Assembly (NCBI RefSeq): GCF_030499535.1
Contig: NZ_JASTLB010000001.1
Span: 3,968,001-4,032,000, forward strand
Direction: 5' to 3'
Length of the DNA stretch: 64,000 bases
Source of the DNA: Streptomyces sp. TG1A-8
GTDB lineage: Bacteria; Actinomycetota; Actinomycetes; Streptomycetales; Streptomycetaceae
Positions 25,591 through 35,722 of the stretch are shown one piece after another. Both the position numbers and the translations under genes were made by a program. How positions within the stretch are numbered: position 1 is the first letter of the stretch; every line of letters begins with the position of its first letter. Under the pieces are notes generated by a model. That model was not told the origin of the DNA and made no database searches. It saw only the letters and a list, made by a program, of their open reading frames with translations.

Positions 25591-26125
25591 GCCGACGGGC
25601 GCCGAGCCGTCCTTGCACCTCCCGCTGCCCCGGGTCGGCGTCGGCACCGACATCCACGCCTTCGAGGAGGGCCGCGACCTGTGGTGCGCCGGCCTGAGGT
25701 GGGAGGGCGAGGGACCCGGCCTGGCCGGGCACTCCGACGCCGACGTCGTCGCCCACGCCGCCTGCAACGCGCTCTTCTCCGCCGCCGGGCTCGGTGACCT
25801 CGGACAGCACTTCGGCACCGGCCGCCCCGAGTGGTCCGGTGCCTCCGGGGTCACCCTGCTCACCGAGGCCGCGCGCATCGTCCGCGCGGCCGGCTTCGCC
25901 ATCGGCAACGTCGCCGTCCAGGTCGTCGGCCCCCGCCCGAAGATCGGCAAGCGCCGGGAGGAGGCCCAGGGGGTCCTCTCCGAGGCGGTCGGCGCCCCCG
26001 TGTCCGTGTCCGGTGCCACCACGGACGGCCTCGGCTTCCCCGGGCGCGAGGAGGGGCTGATGGCCGTGGCCACCGCACTCGTGGTGCGGGTGAGCGCAGA
26101 GCGTGCGAGGGTACCCGCAGAGTGA
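25580..26125 (+). CDS. ispF: IspF, 2-C-methyl-D-erythritol 2,4-cyclodiphosphate synthase
   Basis: The protein is 181 aa, slightly long because of a ~17-aa N-terminal leader before [10 protein letters not shown]. The zinc ligands in GTDIHAF and [11 protein letters not shown] and the substrate loop [14 protein letters not shown] are present. It cyclises the diphosphate in the MEP pathway. It overlaps ispD and is followed after 28 bp by the PPOX gene, which may be co-transcribed. Confidence 0.94.
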   Translation: MASEPTGAEPSLHLPLPRVGVGTDIHAFEEGRDLWCAGLRWEGEGPGLAGHSDADVVAHAACNALFSAAGLGDLGQHFGTGRPEWSGASGVTLLTEAARIVRAAGFAIGNVAVQVVGPRPKIGKRREEAQGVLSEAVGAPVSVSGATTDGLGFPGREEGLMAVATALVVRVSAERARVPAE

Positions 26126-26153
26126 CGCTGACCGAGGCTCTCCGGAGGCACCC

Positions 26154-26558
26154 ATGACCGCAGTCCTGTCCGACCGGCTCAAGTCCCTTCTCGACGGCCC
26201 CGTGTTCATCGTCGTCGGCACCCTCCAGCCCGACGGCGGCCCGCAGATGTCCCCGGTCTGGGTGAAGCGCGACGGCGACGACATCCTCTTCTCCACCACG
26301 GTCGACCGCCGCAAGAAGAAGAACCTGGACCGCGACCCCCGGGTGACGGTCGTCGTCATGAACCCCGAGCAGCCCTACGAGTACGCCGAGATCCGCGGCA
26401 CCGCCGACATGACCACCGACGGCGGCCGGGAACTCATCGACGAGCTGAGCCAGAAGTACACCGGCAGGAAGTACGCCGACTTCAACCCGGCCTCCGCCCA
26501 GGACGCCGAGCGGGTGGTCGTGCGGATCAGGCCGCAGAAGGTGACCGGAGGCCTGTGA
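26154..26558 (+). CDS. PPOX-class F420-dependent flavin-fold protein
   Basis: The protein is 134 aa with a split-barrel FMN/F420-binding fold typical of the PPOX-class F420-dependent enzymes: [41 protein letters not shown] and [10 protein letters not shown]. Ribosome site GGAGG lies 6 nt before the ATG. Members reduce various substrates with F420H2; this one has no assigned substrate. It sits between ispF and cysS in the usual Streptomyces order. Confidence 0.87.
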   Translation: MTAVLSDRLKSLLDGPVFIVVGTLQPDGGPQMSPVWVKRDGDDILFSTTVDRRKKKNLDRDPRVTVVVMNPEQPYEYAEIRGTADMTTDGGRELIDELSQKYTGRKYADFNPASAQDAERVVVRIRPQKVTGGL

Positions 26559-26637
26559 CGGCGGGCGGCGCCGCGCGGGGGCGCCGTCCAGGGCCGGAAG
26601 GCGCATGGCACTGCCCGGCGCCCACTACCCTGGAGAG

Positions 26638-28038
26638 GTGACCATTCGCCTGTACGACACCAGCGCCCGGCAGATCCGTGACTTCGCCCCGCTCACGCCG
26701 GGTTGTGTCTCGATCTACCTGTGCGGCGCCACCGTGCAGGCGGCACCGCACATCGGCCACATCCGCTCGGGCCTCAACTTCGACATCATGCGCCGCTGGT
26801 TCGCCCACCGCGGCTACCGGGTGACCTTCGTGCGCAACGTCACCGACATCGACGACAAGATCATCGCCAAGGCGGCCGAACAGGGCCGCCCCTGGTGGGC
26901 GATCGGATACGAGAACGAGCGCGCCTTCAACGACGGCTACCGGGCCCTCGGCTGCCTGCCGCCGACGTACGAACCGCGCGCCACCGGCCACGTGCCCGAG
27001 ATGATCGAGATGATGCGGGGCCTCATCGAGCGCGGTCACGCCTACGCGGCCGACGGCAACGTCTACTTCGACGTGCGCTCCTTCCCCGGGTACCTCCAGT
27101 TGTCCCGGCAGGAGCTGGACAACCTGCTCCAGCCGGCCTCCGACGGCGAGACCGGCAAACGGGACCCCCGCGACTTCGCCCTGTGGAAGGCCGCCAAGCC
27201 CGGCGAGCCCACCTGGCCCACGCCCTGGGGTCCCGGCCGCCCCGGCTGGCACCTGGAGTGCTCGGCCATGGCGCACAGGTACCTCGGCACCGCCTTCGAC
27301 ATCCACGGCGGCGGCCTGGACCTGATCTTCCCGCACCACGAGAACGAGATCGCCCAGGCCAAGGCCTACGGCGACGACTTCGCCCGGTACTGGGTGCACA
27401 ACGCCTGGGTCACCATGGCCGGCGACAAGATGTCCAAGTCGCTCGGCAACAGCGTCCTCGTCTCCGAGATGGTCAAGCGGTGGCGCCCCATCGTGCTGCG
27501 CTACTACCTGGGCACCCCGCACTACCGCTCGATGATCGAGTACAGCGAGGAGTCGCTGCGCGAGGCGGAGTCGGCGTTCGCCCGCATCGAGGGCTTCGTG
27601 CAGCGCGTGGCGGAGAAGGCCGGGGGAGCGGTCGAGCCCGCCGCCGAGGTGCCGCCCGCCTTCGCCGAGGCGATGGACGACGACCTGGGCGTCCCGCAGG
27701 CCCTCGCCGTCGTGCACACCACGGTCCGCCAGGGCAACAGCGCCCTGGCCGCCGACGACAAGGAGGCCGCGGTGCAGCGGCTCGCCGAGGTGCGGGCCAT
27801 GCTCGGCGTCCTCGGCCTGGACCCGCTCGACCCGCACTGGGCCGGCGGGACCGACCGGGGCGAGGACCTGCACGGCGTCGTCGACAGCCTCGTACGCCTC
27901 GTCCTCGACCAGCGCGAGTCCGCCCGCGCCCGCAAGGACTGGGCCACCGCCGACGCCATCCGCGACCAGCTCACCCAGTCCGGGCTGGTCGTCGAGGACG
28001 GTCCGCGGGGGCCGCGCTGGAGCCTCGGCCCCCGCTGA
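26638..28038 (+). CDS. cysS: Cysteinyl-tRNA synthetase
   Basis: The 466-aa class I synthetase has the HIGH-type motif [10 protein letters not shown], zinc-binding Cys in [15 protein letters not shown] with [15 protein letters not shown], and KMSKSLGN. The GTG at 26638 gives the standard N-terminus [21 protein letters not shown] (26626-26631) lies 6 nt before it, suggesting a leaderless mRNA. The related MshC, which uses the same fold for mycothiol synthesis, is usually shorter and has different motifs, so cysS is the better call. Confidence 0.95.
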   Translation: MTIRLYDTSARQIRDFAPLTPGCVSIYLCGATVQAAPHIGHIRSGLNFDIMRRWFAHRGYRVTFVRNVTDIDDKIIAKAAEQGRPWWAIGYENERAFNDGYRALGCLPPTYEPRATGHVPEMIEMMRGLIERGHAYAADGNVYFDVRSFPGYLQLSRQELDNLLQPASDGETGKRDPRDFALWKAAKPGEPTWPTPWGPGRPGWHLECSAMAHRYLGTAFDIHGGGLDLIFPHHENEIAQAKAYGDDFARYWVHNAWVTMAGDKMSKSLGNSVLVSEMVKRWRPIVLRYYLGTPHYRSMIEYSEESLREAESAFARIEGFVQRVAEKAGGAVEPAAEVPPAFAEAMDDDLGVPQALAVVHTTVRQGNSALAADDKEAAVQRLAEVRAMLGVLGLDPLDPHWAGGTDRGEDLHGVVDSLVRLVLDQRESARARKDWATADAIRDQLTQSGLVVEDGPRGPRWSLGPR

Positions 28039-28064
28039 TCCCCCTGCCGATCCGATGATCGATT

Positions 28065-28089
28065 GTGCCGCCCGGTCCCCGGGCGGCAC
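28065..28089 (+). terminator. Terminator after cysS
   Basis: A perfect 11-bp stem (28065-28075 with 28079-28089) with a 3-nt loop lies between cysS and rlmB. Confidence 0.75.
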
Positions 28090-28135
28090 ACTGCAGGGAC
28101 GTACCAACCGAACGCATCACAGAGACAGGTAGGTC

Positions 28136-29077
28136 ATGGCCGCGAACAACCGTCGCATGTCCGGCAAGAAGGGCGCGCAGGTCGGCAGTGGCGGCCAGCG
28201 GCGCAGGGGCCTGGAGGGCAAGGGCCCCACCCCGCCCGCCGAGATGCGCAAGGGCCACAAGAAGAACCGCATCGCCGCCGCCAGGGCGAAGCAGACCGCG
28301 CGCCGCCCCGCCGTCCGCGGCCGCGGCGGCAAGTCGGCCTCCGAACTGGTCGTCGGCCGCAACCCGGTGTACGAGGCCCTGCGCGAGGGCGTGCCCGCCA
28401 CCACCCTCTACGTCCAGCAGTTCATCGACAACGACGAACGCGTCCGCGAGGCCCTCCAGCTCGCCGCCGAACGCGGCACCATCAACCTGATGGAGGCCCC
28501 CCGCCCCGAGCTGGACCGCATGACCAACGGGCTCAACCACCAGGGCCTCGTCCTGCAGGTCCCGCCGTACGAGTACGCGCACCCCGAGGACCTCACCGCC
28601 GCCGCGCACGACGAGGGCGCCGACCCGCTGATCGTCGCCCTCGACGGCGTCACCGACCCGCGCAACCTCGGTGCCGTCGTCCGCTCCGTCTCGGCCTTCG
28701 GCGGCCACGGCGTCGTCGTCCCCGAACGCCGCTCGGCCGGCATGACCGCCGGCGCCTGGAAGACCTCCGCCGGTACGGCCGCCCGCACCCCCGTCGCCCG
28801 CGCCACCAACCTGACCCGGGCCCTGGAGGCGTACAAGAAGGCCGGCCTCACGGTCGTCGGCCTCGCCGCCGACGGGGAGGCCGAACTCGGCGACGTGCGG
28901 GCGCTGGACGGCCCGGTCGTCATCGTCGTCGGCAGCGAGGGCAAGGGACTGTCCCGCCTGGTCGGCGAGACGTGCGACGTCCGGGCGCGGATCCCGATGC
29001 CGGGCGGCGCGGAATCCCTCAACGCCGGTGTCGCGGCCGGGATCGTGCTGTACGAGGCGGCCCGCCGGCGTTCCTGA
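28136..29077 (+). CDS. rlmB: RlmB-type 23S rRNA (guanosine-2'-O-)-methyltransferase
   Basis: The protein is 313 aa, SPOUT superfamily. A basic disordered N-terminus (about 1-65, Lys/Arg/Gly-rich) precedes a substrate-binding domain ([16 protein letters not shown]) and a trefoil-knot catalytic domain with [28 protein letters not shown] and [18 protein letters not shown]. It methylates the ribose of a conserved guanosine in 23S rRNA; in Streptomyces the exact target may be G2251 or a thiostrepton-like site. It follows cysS, as in many actinobacteria. Confidence 0.92.
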   Translation: MAANNRRMSGKKGAQVGSGGQRRRGLEGKGPTPPAEMRKGHKKNRIAAARAKQTARRPAVRGRGGKSASELVVGRNPVYEALREGVPATTLYVQQFIDNDERVREALQLAAERGTINLMEAPRPELDRMTNGLNHQGLVLQVPPYEYAHPEDLTAAAHDEGADPLIVALDGVTDPRNLGAVVRSVSAFGGHGVVVPERRSAGMTAGAWKTSAGTAARTPVARATNLTRALEAYKKAGLTVVGLAADGEAELGDVRALDGPVVIVVGSEGKGLSRLVGETCDVRARIPMPGGAESLNAGVAAGIVLYEAARRRS

Positions 29078-29126
29078 ACACCTGTCCGCCACCTCGCCCG
29101 AACGGGTCCGATCCGGTGCCCCCGGA

Positions 29127-29159
29127 GTGTCCGGGACCGCTTTGACGCGGCCCGGACAC
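29127..29159 (+). terminator. Terminator after rlmB
   Basis: A 13-bp stem (29127-29140 with 29147-29159) with one bulged A and loop TTTGAC follows rlmB. Confidence 0.7.
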
Positions 29160-29205
29160 ATCCGCCCGGTCAAGACAGTGTCCTAACTCCGCGTCACTCG
29201 GTTAG

Positions 29206-30834
29206 ATGAGTGTGGACACCAGAACACCCCGCACACCTACGGGGGACCGCTCGTCGGGACACGACGACGCTCCCGCACTGAGCATGGTGAAGGTGCCGAG
29301 CGATCCGGCGCAGGTCATCGTCAATCACGCCAGCTTCCGCGTGCAGCTGGGCGCGTCGGCGAAGCACGGCCAGTCCCTGCGGATCGCCCGGCAGCTGAGC
29401 GCCACCCAGGACACGGCCCGCGTGCCGGCCGGCCGGGCCGGTGCCGACGCCGCCGGCCGCCGCCGCCCCGTCGTGTGGACCGGCAGGTCCGCCCCCGACG
29501 ACACCGGCGCCCACCGGCTCCTCCAGGCCGTGCGGGGCAGCAGTGTCCGCCACGCCGAGGAAGCCGCCTCCCGGGCCGGGGCCACCCAGGTCATGCCGCG
29601 CGTCGGCGGCGACCGGCTCGACCGCACCGCCGAGACCCCCGTCGTCGGCCGCCAGCGCACCGCCCCCGACGGCGGCACCCGCATCCTGCCCCCCCTGCGC
29701 GGCGTCGGCAGCGCCTACGACGAACCGGCGTACACCGACGCCGACACCGGCCCGGAGCCCTACGACGACCTCACGCCCCCGGCCGGCGGCGCCCCGGACC
29801 GCCGCAGGCGCCACGGCGACGACCCGGCCCGGCACGCCTACTACCCGGGCCGCCGGATGAACCTGGGCGTCGTCCTCCTCCCGCTGCGCATCTTCCTCGG
29901 CTGCATCTCCATCTACGCCGGCATGGGCAAGCTGTGCGACCCCGTCTACTTCGACGGCGGCAAGCGCGGTTCCATGGTCACCTGGCTCAACACCCTGCAC
30001 CCCTGGCAGGTCGCCGAACCCCTGCGCCAGTTCGCGCTGCACCACCCCGTCGGCTCGGGCCTGGTCATCGCCTTCTTCCAGGTCGTCGTCGGCGTCCTGA
30101 CCGTCCTCGGCTGCTGGCAGCGCGTCGCCGCCGTCGTCGGCGCCCTGCTCTCCGCCGCCCTCATCGTCACCGTCAGCTGGAAGACGGTCCCCGTCTACGA
30201 CGCACCCGACATCATCTACCTCGCGGCCTGGTCCCCGCTGGTCATCGCCGGCGCCCCCGTCTACTCCGTCGACGGCCGCCTCGCCGGCAGCGCCTGGCGC
30301 ACCCTCGGCCCCCGCTCCGACATCTGGGAACTGCGCCGCCACGTCCTGCGCCGCGGCGCCCTCGTCACCGCCCTCACCGTCGGCCTCACCCTGCTCGTCG
30401 GCGCCGTCCTCGGCGGCGCCGTCCGCGACTCCGGCCGCGTGATCGTGCCCGGCCCCGGCGAGGCCCCGCGCAACAACCTGCCCGGCTCCCCCCTGCCCGG
30501 GGAACCGGACCGGCGGCACACGGCCACTCCGTCGGCCTCCACTCCCCCCGCGGACACCGCGACGGCCGGCGCCGGCCCCTCCGGGGCGGCCACGGCTCCG
30601 GGCGCCACCCGCACCACGGGCACGGTCACCACGCCGAGCCAGACCCAGGGCACCGTGGGCCAGGTCCCGCCCCGGCCCGCCCCCCCGGCCGGCGGCGCCC
30701 CCAGCACCACGGCGGGCCCGTCCAGCTCGGGCGGGACCTCGTCCGGCGGCAACACGTCGACGGGCGGCGCCACCGGTTCCGGCGGTGCCTCGACCACCGG
30801 CAGGCCGGGCCTGGTCGGCGGCCTGCTCGGCTAG
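29206..30834 (+). CDS. DoxX-family membrane protein with long disordered flanks
   Basis: The protein is 542 aa, far longer than a typical ~140-aa DoxX protein. Residues 1-215 are hydrophilic and probably disordered, including VIVNHASFRVQLG and ILPPLRGVGSAYDEPAY. The DoxX membrane domain (about 220-345) contains four helices with RIFLGCISIYAGMGKLCDP and FQVVVGVLTVLGCWQRVAAV. A further membrane helix (~385-405) and a 135-residue Pro/Ser/Thr/Gly tail follow. DoxX proteins are linked to thiol/redox or quinone-related membrane complexes, but this form is uncharacterised. The promoter region contains TAACTCCGCGTCACTCGGTTA just before the ATG, possibly a regulator site. Confidence 0.82.
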   Translation: MSVDTRTPRTPTGDRSSGHDDAPALSMVKVPSDPAQVIVNHASFRVQLGASAKHGQSLRIARQLSATQDTARVPAGRAGADAAGRRRPVVWTGRSAPDDTGAHRLLQAVRGSSVRHAEEAASRAGATQVMPRVGGDRLDRTAETPVVGRQRTAPDGGTRILPPLRGVGSAYDEPAYTDADTGPEPYDDLTPPAGGAPDRRRRHGDDPARHAYYPGRRMNLGVVLLPLRIFLGCISIYAGMGKLCDPVYFDGGKRGSMVTWLNTLHPWQVAEPLRQFALHHPVGSGLVIAFFQVVVGVLTVLGCWQRVAAVVGALLSAALIVTVSWKTVPVYDAPDIIYLAAWSPLVIAGAPVYSVDGRLAGSAWRTLGPRSDIWELRRHVLRRGALVTALTVGLTLLVGAVLGGAVRDSGRVIVPGPGEAPRNNLPGSPLPGEPDRRHTATPSASTPPADTATAGAGPSGAATAPGATRTTGTVTTPSQTQGTVGQVPPRPAPPAGGAPSTTAGPSSSGGTSSGGNTSTGGATGSGGASTTGRPGLVGGLLG

Positions 30835-30928
30835 GGCCTCCCGTTCGGATCCCGCCGGGCTCGCGGGGCCCGGCACCGCACCCCGATCCGGCCCGGTCCG
30901 GACGGAGGGCCCCGGCCCCGCACCGCGC

Positions 30929-30964
30929 AGGGGCCCCGCACCGCCCGGGTGCGGGGCCCCTTTT
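30929..30964 (+). terminator. Intrinsic terminator after the DoxX gene
   Basis: A perfect 14-bp G/C stem (30929-30942 with 30948-30961) is followed by TTT, the clearest classical intrinsic terminator of the window. Confidence 0.88.
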
Positions 30965-30990
30965 CAGCACGCCCTCCAGCACGTTGTCCG

Positions 30991-31028
30991 GCCGGACCCG
31001 CAGGCCCGGCCGGACCCGCGGGTCCGGC
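30991..31028 (-). terminator. Terminator of the nucleotidyltransferase gene
   Basis: GCCGGACCCGC (30991-31001) pairs with GCGGGTCCGGC (31018-31028), just past the minus-strand stop codon at 31044. The loop repeats the same GGACCCG unit. Confidence 0.6.
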
Positions 31029-31043
31029 GGACCCGGCAGTCGG

Positions 31044-31775
31044 TCACCGGGCGAGGGACGTCAGCTCCCTGGCCGCCTCGGTCAGGTCCTTCGCGGTGTC
31101 GATGGCCCGCCAGTACGAACCCTGCGGGAGGGAGAACCCCGCCAGCTTCCGCTCCCGGGCCAGCCGCGGGAACGTCGTCCGCTCGTGGTCGCCCCGCTCG
31201 GGCAGCAGGGACGAGAACCCGGGCGAGAACACGTAGACACCGGCGTTGATCTCGAACGTCGACGGCGGAGCCTCGATGAAGTCCGTGATGTGCCCGAAGC
31301 CGTCCGTGCGCACGGCGCCCCAGGGGATGCGCGGCCTGGCCAGCGCCAGCGTCGCGAGGGCGTCCCGCTCGGTGTGGAAGTCGGCCATGTCCCGCAGGGA
31401 GAAGCGGGTCCAGATGTCGCCGTTGGTGGCGTACCAGGGCCGGTCCGGGTGGGGCAGGTGCGCGGCGGCGTACCGCAGGCCGCCGCCGCGGCCGAGGGGC
31501 TCCGTCTCCACGACGGTGGTGACGGACACGGGCAGGTCGGCCGAGTCCAGCCACTCCTGCAGCACCTCGGCGAGGTGGCCGCAGGAGACCACCACGTCCG
31601 TCACGCCCTCCTCGGCGAGCCAGGTCAACTGGTGGCCGATGATCGGAGTGCCCGTACCGGGGATCTCGACCATCGGCTTGGGCCGGTCGTCGGTGTACGG
31701 ACGAAGCCGTGAGCCCTGGCCACCGGCCAGGACCACGGCTTGAGTGGGGCGCGACGCGGCGTTCGGATGGGTCAT
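31044..31775 (-). CDS. Sugar nucleotidyltransferase (GT-A fold)
   Basis: The protein is 243 aa. VVLAGGQGSRLRPYTDDRPKPM is the hallmark N-terminus of NTP:sugar-1-phosphate transferases; the metal-binding Asp is in YATNGDIWTRF. The short length, without a left-handed beta-helix, resembles RmlA/MurNAc-1-P uridylyltransferase types. The exact sugar is unknown. TACAGT (31783-31788) 7 nt before the ATG suggests a leaderless mRNA. Confidence 0.85.
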   Translation of the reverse strand: MTHPNAASRPTQAVVLAGGQGSRLRPYTDDRPKPMVEIPGTGTPIIGHQLTWLAEEGVTDVVVSCGHLAEVLQEWLDSADLPVSVTTVVETEPLGRGGGLRYAAAHLPHPDRPWYATNGDIWTRFSLRDMADFHTERDALATLALARPRIPWGAVRTDGFGHITDFIEAPPSTFEINAGVYVFSPGFSSLLPERGDHERTTFPRLARERKLAGFSLPQGSYWRAIDTAKDLTEAARELTSLAR

Positions 31776-31829
31776 GCCCCGAACTGTACGTGGCGCCCCG
31801 CCCCGGCCCGGGCCGCGGCCCGCGCCGCC

Positions 31830-32321
31830 TCAGCCCCGTGCGGCCAGCACCCCGGAGGCGAAGGCGGTGTCGCACACCGGGCGGGCGTACGACTGCGCGC
31901 GCGGGGCGCCGTAGACGCGCACCGCGGCCCGGCCCAGGGAGCGGGCGATGGACGAGCAGTGCCGGGCCAGGGCGGGGTGGCCGTTGACCGCCTGCTGGAG
32001 GTGGGTGAGGACCACTCCCGGGTCGTGGTCCTGCAACTCGGTCATCAGCCGGTCGCGGAGCACGTCCTGCGGGGTGCGGGGGAAGGCCTTGGCGGGGGCC
32101 GTCCCGGCGGAGGCCTCCTCGGCGGGGGCGCCCGCCGAGGAGACGTCCGAGGCGGTCAGCATCGAGCCGGAAGGGCTCCCCGTCCAATTGACCCGGGTGA
32201 CCGCGAGGGTCCCGGAGAGCACCAGGACGACGGGCAGGACGAGGGCGAGAGTGCGGCCGATGTGGCGGGCAGGGCCGCCCCGGTGGCCGCGTCGCGTCTG
32301 AGGGGTGGTGGAGTGCTTCAC
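31830..32321 (-). CDS. Hypothetical exported or membrane-anchored protein
   Basis: The protein is 163 aa. After a basic N-terminus (TRRGHRGGPARHIGR) a single hydrophobic helix (about 24-42) either anchors it or serves as a signal. The periplasmic-side part is Ala/Gly/Ser-rich and then helical (RTPQDVLRDRLMTELQDHD), and carries two Cys (ARHCSSIAR and PVCDTAF) that may form a disulphide. I do not recognise a family beyond Streptomyces conservation. TATGAT on the minus strand (32345-32350) is a good -10 for it. Confidence 0.7.
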   Translation of the reverse strand: MKHSTTPQTRRGHRGGPARHIGRTLALVLPVVLVLSGTLAVTRVNWTGSPSGSMLTASDVSSAGAPAEEASAGTAPAKAFPRTPQDVLRDRLMTELQDHDPGVVLTHLQQAVNGHPALARHCSSIARSLGRAAVRVYGAPRAQSYARPVCDTAFASGVLAARG

Positions 32322-32444
32322 GCGAGTGAGAGTAGCGTCCCGTAATCATACGGCGACATTTCGTCACCCCTATGGGGGATGAGGGGGCGTCTCTTTCCGG
32401 GTAAGGGGTTGACGCGCACCAGCCGTGAGCCGCCGGAACACGGA

Positions 32445-32477
32445 ACGGGGCCCCGCAGCCGCGCTGCGGGGCCCCGT
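32445..32477 (-). terminator. Terminator of msiK
   Basis: A perfect 15-bp stem (32445-32459 with 32463-32477) with a 3-nt loop lies 19 bp past the msiK stop codon. Confidence 0.85.
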
Positions 32478-32495
32478 CCGGACCGTGAGGGGGCG

Positions 32496-33632
<1,137 letters not shown>

Positions 33633-33767
33633 GGTGAAGGGCCCCCTTCTACCGGCAGGAACGTGCCGGACGATCCGTTGCAGGAAGGTGGTTGGCGTAG
33701 TCCACGCGGGTGAACTGGGTCGAGACGGTACCTGGCGTTCACTTGATCTGTCAGTACCTGGACCCCG

Positions 33768-33778
33768 GTGAACTTCAC
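33768..33778. promoter_or_regulatory. Short palindrome upstream of msiK
   Basis: GTGAACTTCAC (5-bp perfect arms around C) lies about 135 bp before the msiK start, in the region shared with the tRNA promoter. It could be an operator but is short enough to occur by chance. Confidence 0.3.
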
Positions 33779-33811
33779 GGGAATCCCGGCGGGCCCCGGC
33801 CGGCTCGTGGG

Positions 33812-33817
33812 TACACT
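33812..33817 (+). promoter_or_regulatory. -10-like element of the tRNA promoter
   Basis: TACACT lies about 30 bp before the mature tRNA 5' end, a usual distance for stable RNA promoters. The -35 is not obvious. Confidence 0.5.
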
Positions 33818-33847
33818 GCACAGGCACGCTGCGGCGCACGCGTGCGC

Positions 33848-33921
33848 GCCTCCTTAGCTCAGCTGGTCAGAGCGCCGCTCTTGTAAAGCGAAGGTCGTCG
33901 GTTCGAATCCGACAGGGGGCT
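33848..33921 (+). tRNA. tRNA-Thr (TGT)
   Basis: A 74-nt cloverleaf: acceptor GCCTCCT pairs with AGGGGGC (one T-G pair), D-arm AGCTCAGCTGGTCAGAGC, anticodon loop CTTGTAA with anticodon TGT, and a perfect T-stem GTCGG/CCGAC around TTCGAAT. The discriminator is T and no CCA is encoded. The lowest anticodon-stem pair is C-A. The accessory polyketide cluster starts nearby, about 2 kb downstream. Confidence 0.95.
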
Positions 33922-33940
33922 CCCTCCCCACCGGGGACAA

Positions 33941-33969
33941 CGCCCCCGCGATCCGGGATCGCGGGGGCG
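33941..33969 (+). terminator. Terminator after tRNA-Thr
   Basis: A perfect 12-bp stem (33941-33952 with 33958-33969) with loop CCGGG follows the tRNA. Confidence 0.8.
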
Positions 33970-34135
33970 CTGGCGGTGGGGCCCGACGGCGGTCCCGCTC
34001 GGCGGCGCCGTTCGAGCAGGCGGTCCGTGCGGCCCGTGGCCTCCCGGCGGCGGCCCGGCCCGCGGCCTCCCGCCGGTGGCCGTCGCTCACGTGCGCGCAC
34101 GCGTTCATCGCCACCGCGGTCCGCGCGTGCCCCGG

Positions 34136-35428
34136 CTAGGTCCCGGGACGCCGGTCGGGGTTCACGTCCTCACCGGCCGCGCGGCCGGGGGGAGATCCGT
34201 GCGGGTCGCGGTGACCGTGCTCCCCGGCGGGGTGCCCGGTGTCCGGTGTCCGCGCCGCGGCCTGCGGGGCGGGGCCGTGCCAGTCCAGGCACAGGACGGT
34301 GGCGTCGTCCCGCACGTGGCCGCCGCAGGCGTCGGTGACCGCGGTGACCATGGCGCGCACGGCCTCGCGGGGGTGTTCGGTGGCGGTGTCGCGGATGATG
34401 GCGGGCAGGTCGACGGTCTTCGCTTCGCGGTCCTGCATGCCGTCGGTGTAGAGCACGAGGCGGTCGCCGGGGCGCAGGTCGAGGTCCTGCACCCGGTAGG
34501 GGCCCCGTGCGGGGACGCCGAAGGGGAGGTTGACGTGCAATCTGATCTCGTCGACGGTGCCGTCGCGCAGCCGCAGGGGCCAGGGGTGGCCGGCGTTGAC
34601 GAGCTGGGCGCCGGTCCCGTCCAGGGCGATGCGCAGGAGCTGGCCGGTGACGAAGGTGCGGCGGCTGTGGTCGAGGAGGGCCTGGTGCGCCCGGCGGGCC
34701 TGTTCGGCGAGGCCGGTGCCGGCGCGGCGGGCGCCGCGGGAGGCGTTGACCAGGAGGGTGGCCATGAGGGAGGCGTCGACGTCGTGGCCCATGGCGTCGG
34801 TGATGGACAGGTGCAGGGTGTCGTGGTCGAGGCTGTAGTCGTAGGTGTCGCCGGCGATGTCGGAGGCCGGGACCAGGGCGCCGGCGAGGGCGAACTCGGT
34901 GGCCTCGCAGGAGGGGGCCGAGGGCAGGAGCTGGCGCTGGATCTCCGCGGCCAGGGTGACCGTGGCGGTGCGGTTGCCCCAGTGGTAGAGGTCGGTGAAG
35001 CGCCGGTCGGTGACGATGATGTACGCGAGCGCGTGCGCGGCCCCCTCGACCTGCTCCAGCACGTCCTGGGTGACGTGGGTGAGGTGGAGCTCCAGGACCC
35101 CGATGGCGTCGCCGCGGTTGGTGACCGGAGCCAGCACCCGCTGCCCCCGCGCGCCCTGCGGTATCCGCACCGGTCTCTGGGTGCGCAGGACCTCGTCGTA
35201 GACGCTGCCGGCCAGGGCCACCTGGTCGGCGCCGCGCTCCTGCGGCGTCGCCCTCTCCTCGTCGACCCGCAGCAGGCGTCGGCCCACGACGTCGACGAAC
35301 AGGAACGACACGTAACGCGCGCCGAACCGCTCGCGCAGGTTCTGCGCCACGACGTCCAGGGAGCGCGCCGGCGGGGCGGCCTCCGCCGCTGCCAGCACCT
35401 CGGCCAGCCCGATCCGATCCCGCTCCAC
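34136..35428 (-). CDS. GAF-PP2C (SpoIIE/RsbU-type) phosphatase
   Basis: The protein is 430 aa from the GTG at 35428, which has an ideal AGGAGG 5 nt upstream; longer readings lack a ribosome site. Residues ~20-160 are a GAF-like sensor domain ([20 protein letters not shown], then [19 protein letters not shown]). A PP2C/SpoIIE domain (about 175-395) follows with [35 protein letters not shown] and [10 protein letters not shown]. The tail is disordered. It should dephosphorylate an anti-anti-sigma factor; no partner gene is adjacent. It is the last core-type gene before the pigment cluster. Confidence 0.88.
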   Translation of the reverse strand: MERDRIGLAEVLAAAEAAPPARSLDVVAQNLRERFGARYVSFLFVDVVGRRLLRVDEERATPQERGADQVALAGSVYDEVLRTQRPVRIPQGARGQRVLAPVTNRGDAIGVLELHLTHVTQDVLEQVEGAAHALAYIIVTDRRFTDLYHWGNRTATVTLAAEIQRQLLPSAPSCEATEFALAGALVPASDIAGDTYDYSLDHDTLHLSITDAMGHDVDASLMATLLVNASRGARRAGTGLAEQARRAHQALLDHSRRTFVTGQLLRIALDGTGAQLVNAGHPWPLRLRDGTVDEIRLHVNLPFGVPARGPYRVQDLDLRPGDRLVLYTDGMQDREAKTVDLPAIIRDTATEHPREAVRAMVTAVTDACGGHVRDDATVLCLDWHGPAPQAAARTPDTGHPAGEHGHRDPHGSPPGRAAGEDVNPDRRPGT

Positions 35429-35670
35429 ATCAACCTCCTGGTCCACGGGTTCTTCTTCCCGCGGTGCCCCGGGCATCACAGCCGCGGCACGTGCCCCGGC
35501 CCACACGCGACCGGGCGGAGGAGCTGATCGAACTCCGCCGGCACGTGCCCGGGGCTCACTGGGCGTCCCCCGCATGACCGCTGACCGGGTGACGGCGGTC
35601 AGGCGGGGCGGGGGCCGCGGCGCACGGGGCTCCGTGCCGTCGGGGGAGGCGTTCGGGGGGGCCCGGCGGC

Positions 35671-35710
35671 GCGAAGGCCGCCCGCACCGTGAGGTGCGGG
35701 CGGCCTTCGC
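35671..35710 (-). terminator. Terminator of the monooxygenase gene
   Basis: A perfect 18-bp stem (35671-35688 with 35693-35710) with a 4-nt loop lies 13 bp past the stop codon of the minus-strand monooxygenase gene. Confidence 0.85.
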
Positions 35711-35722
35711 CGTCCGTGCGGG

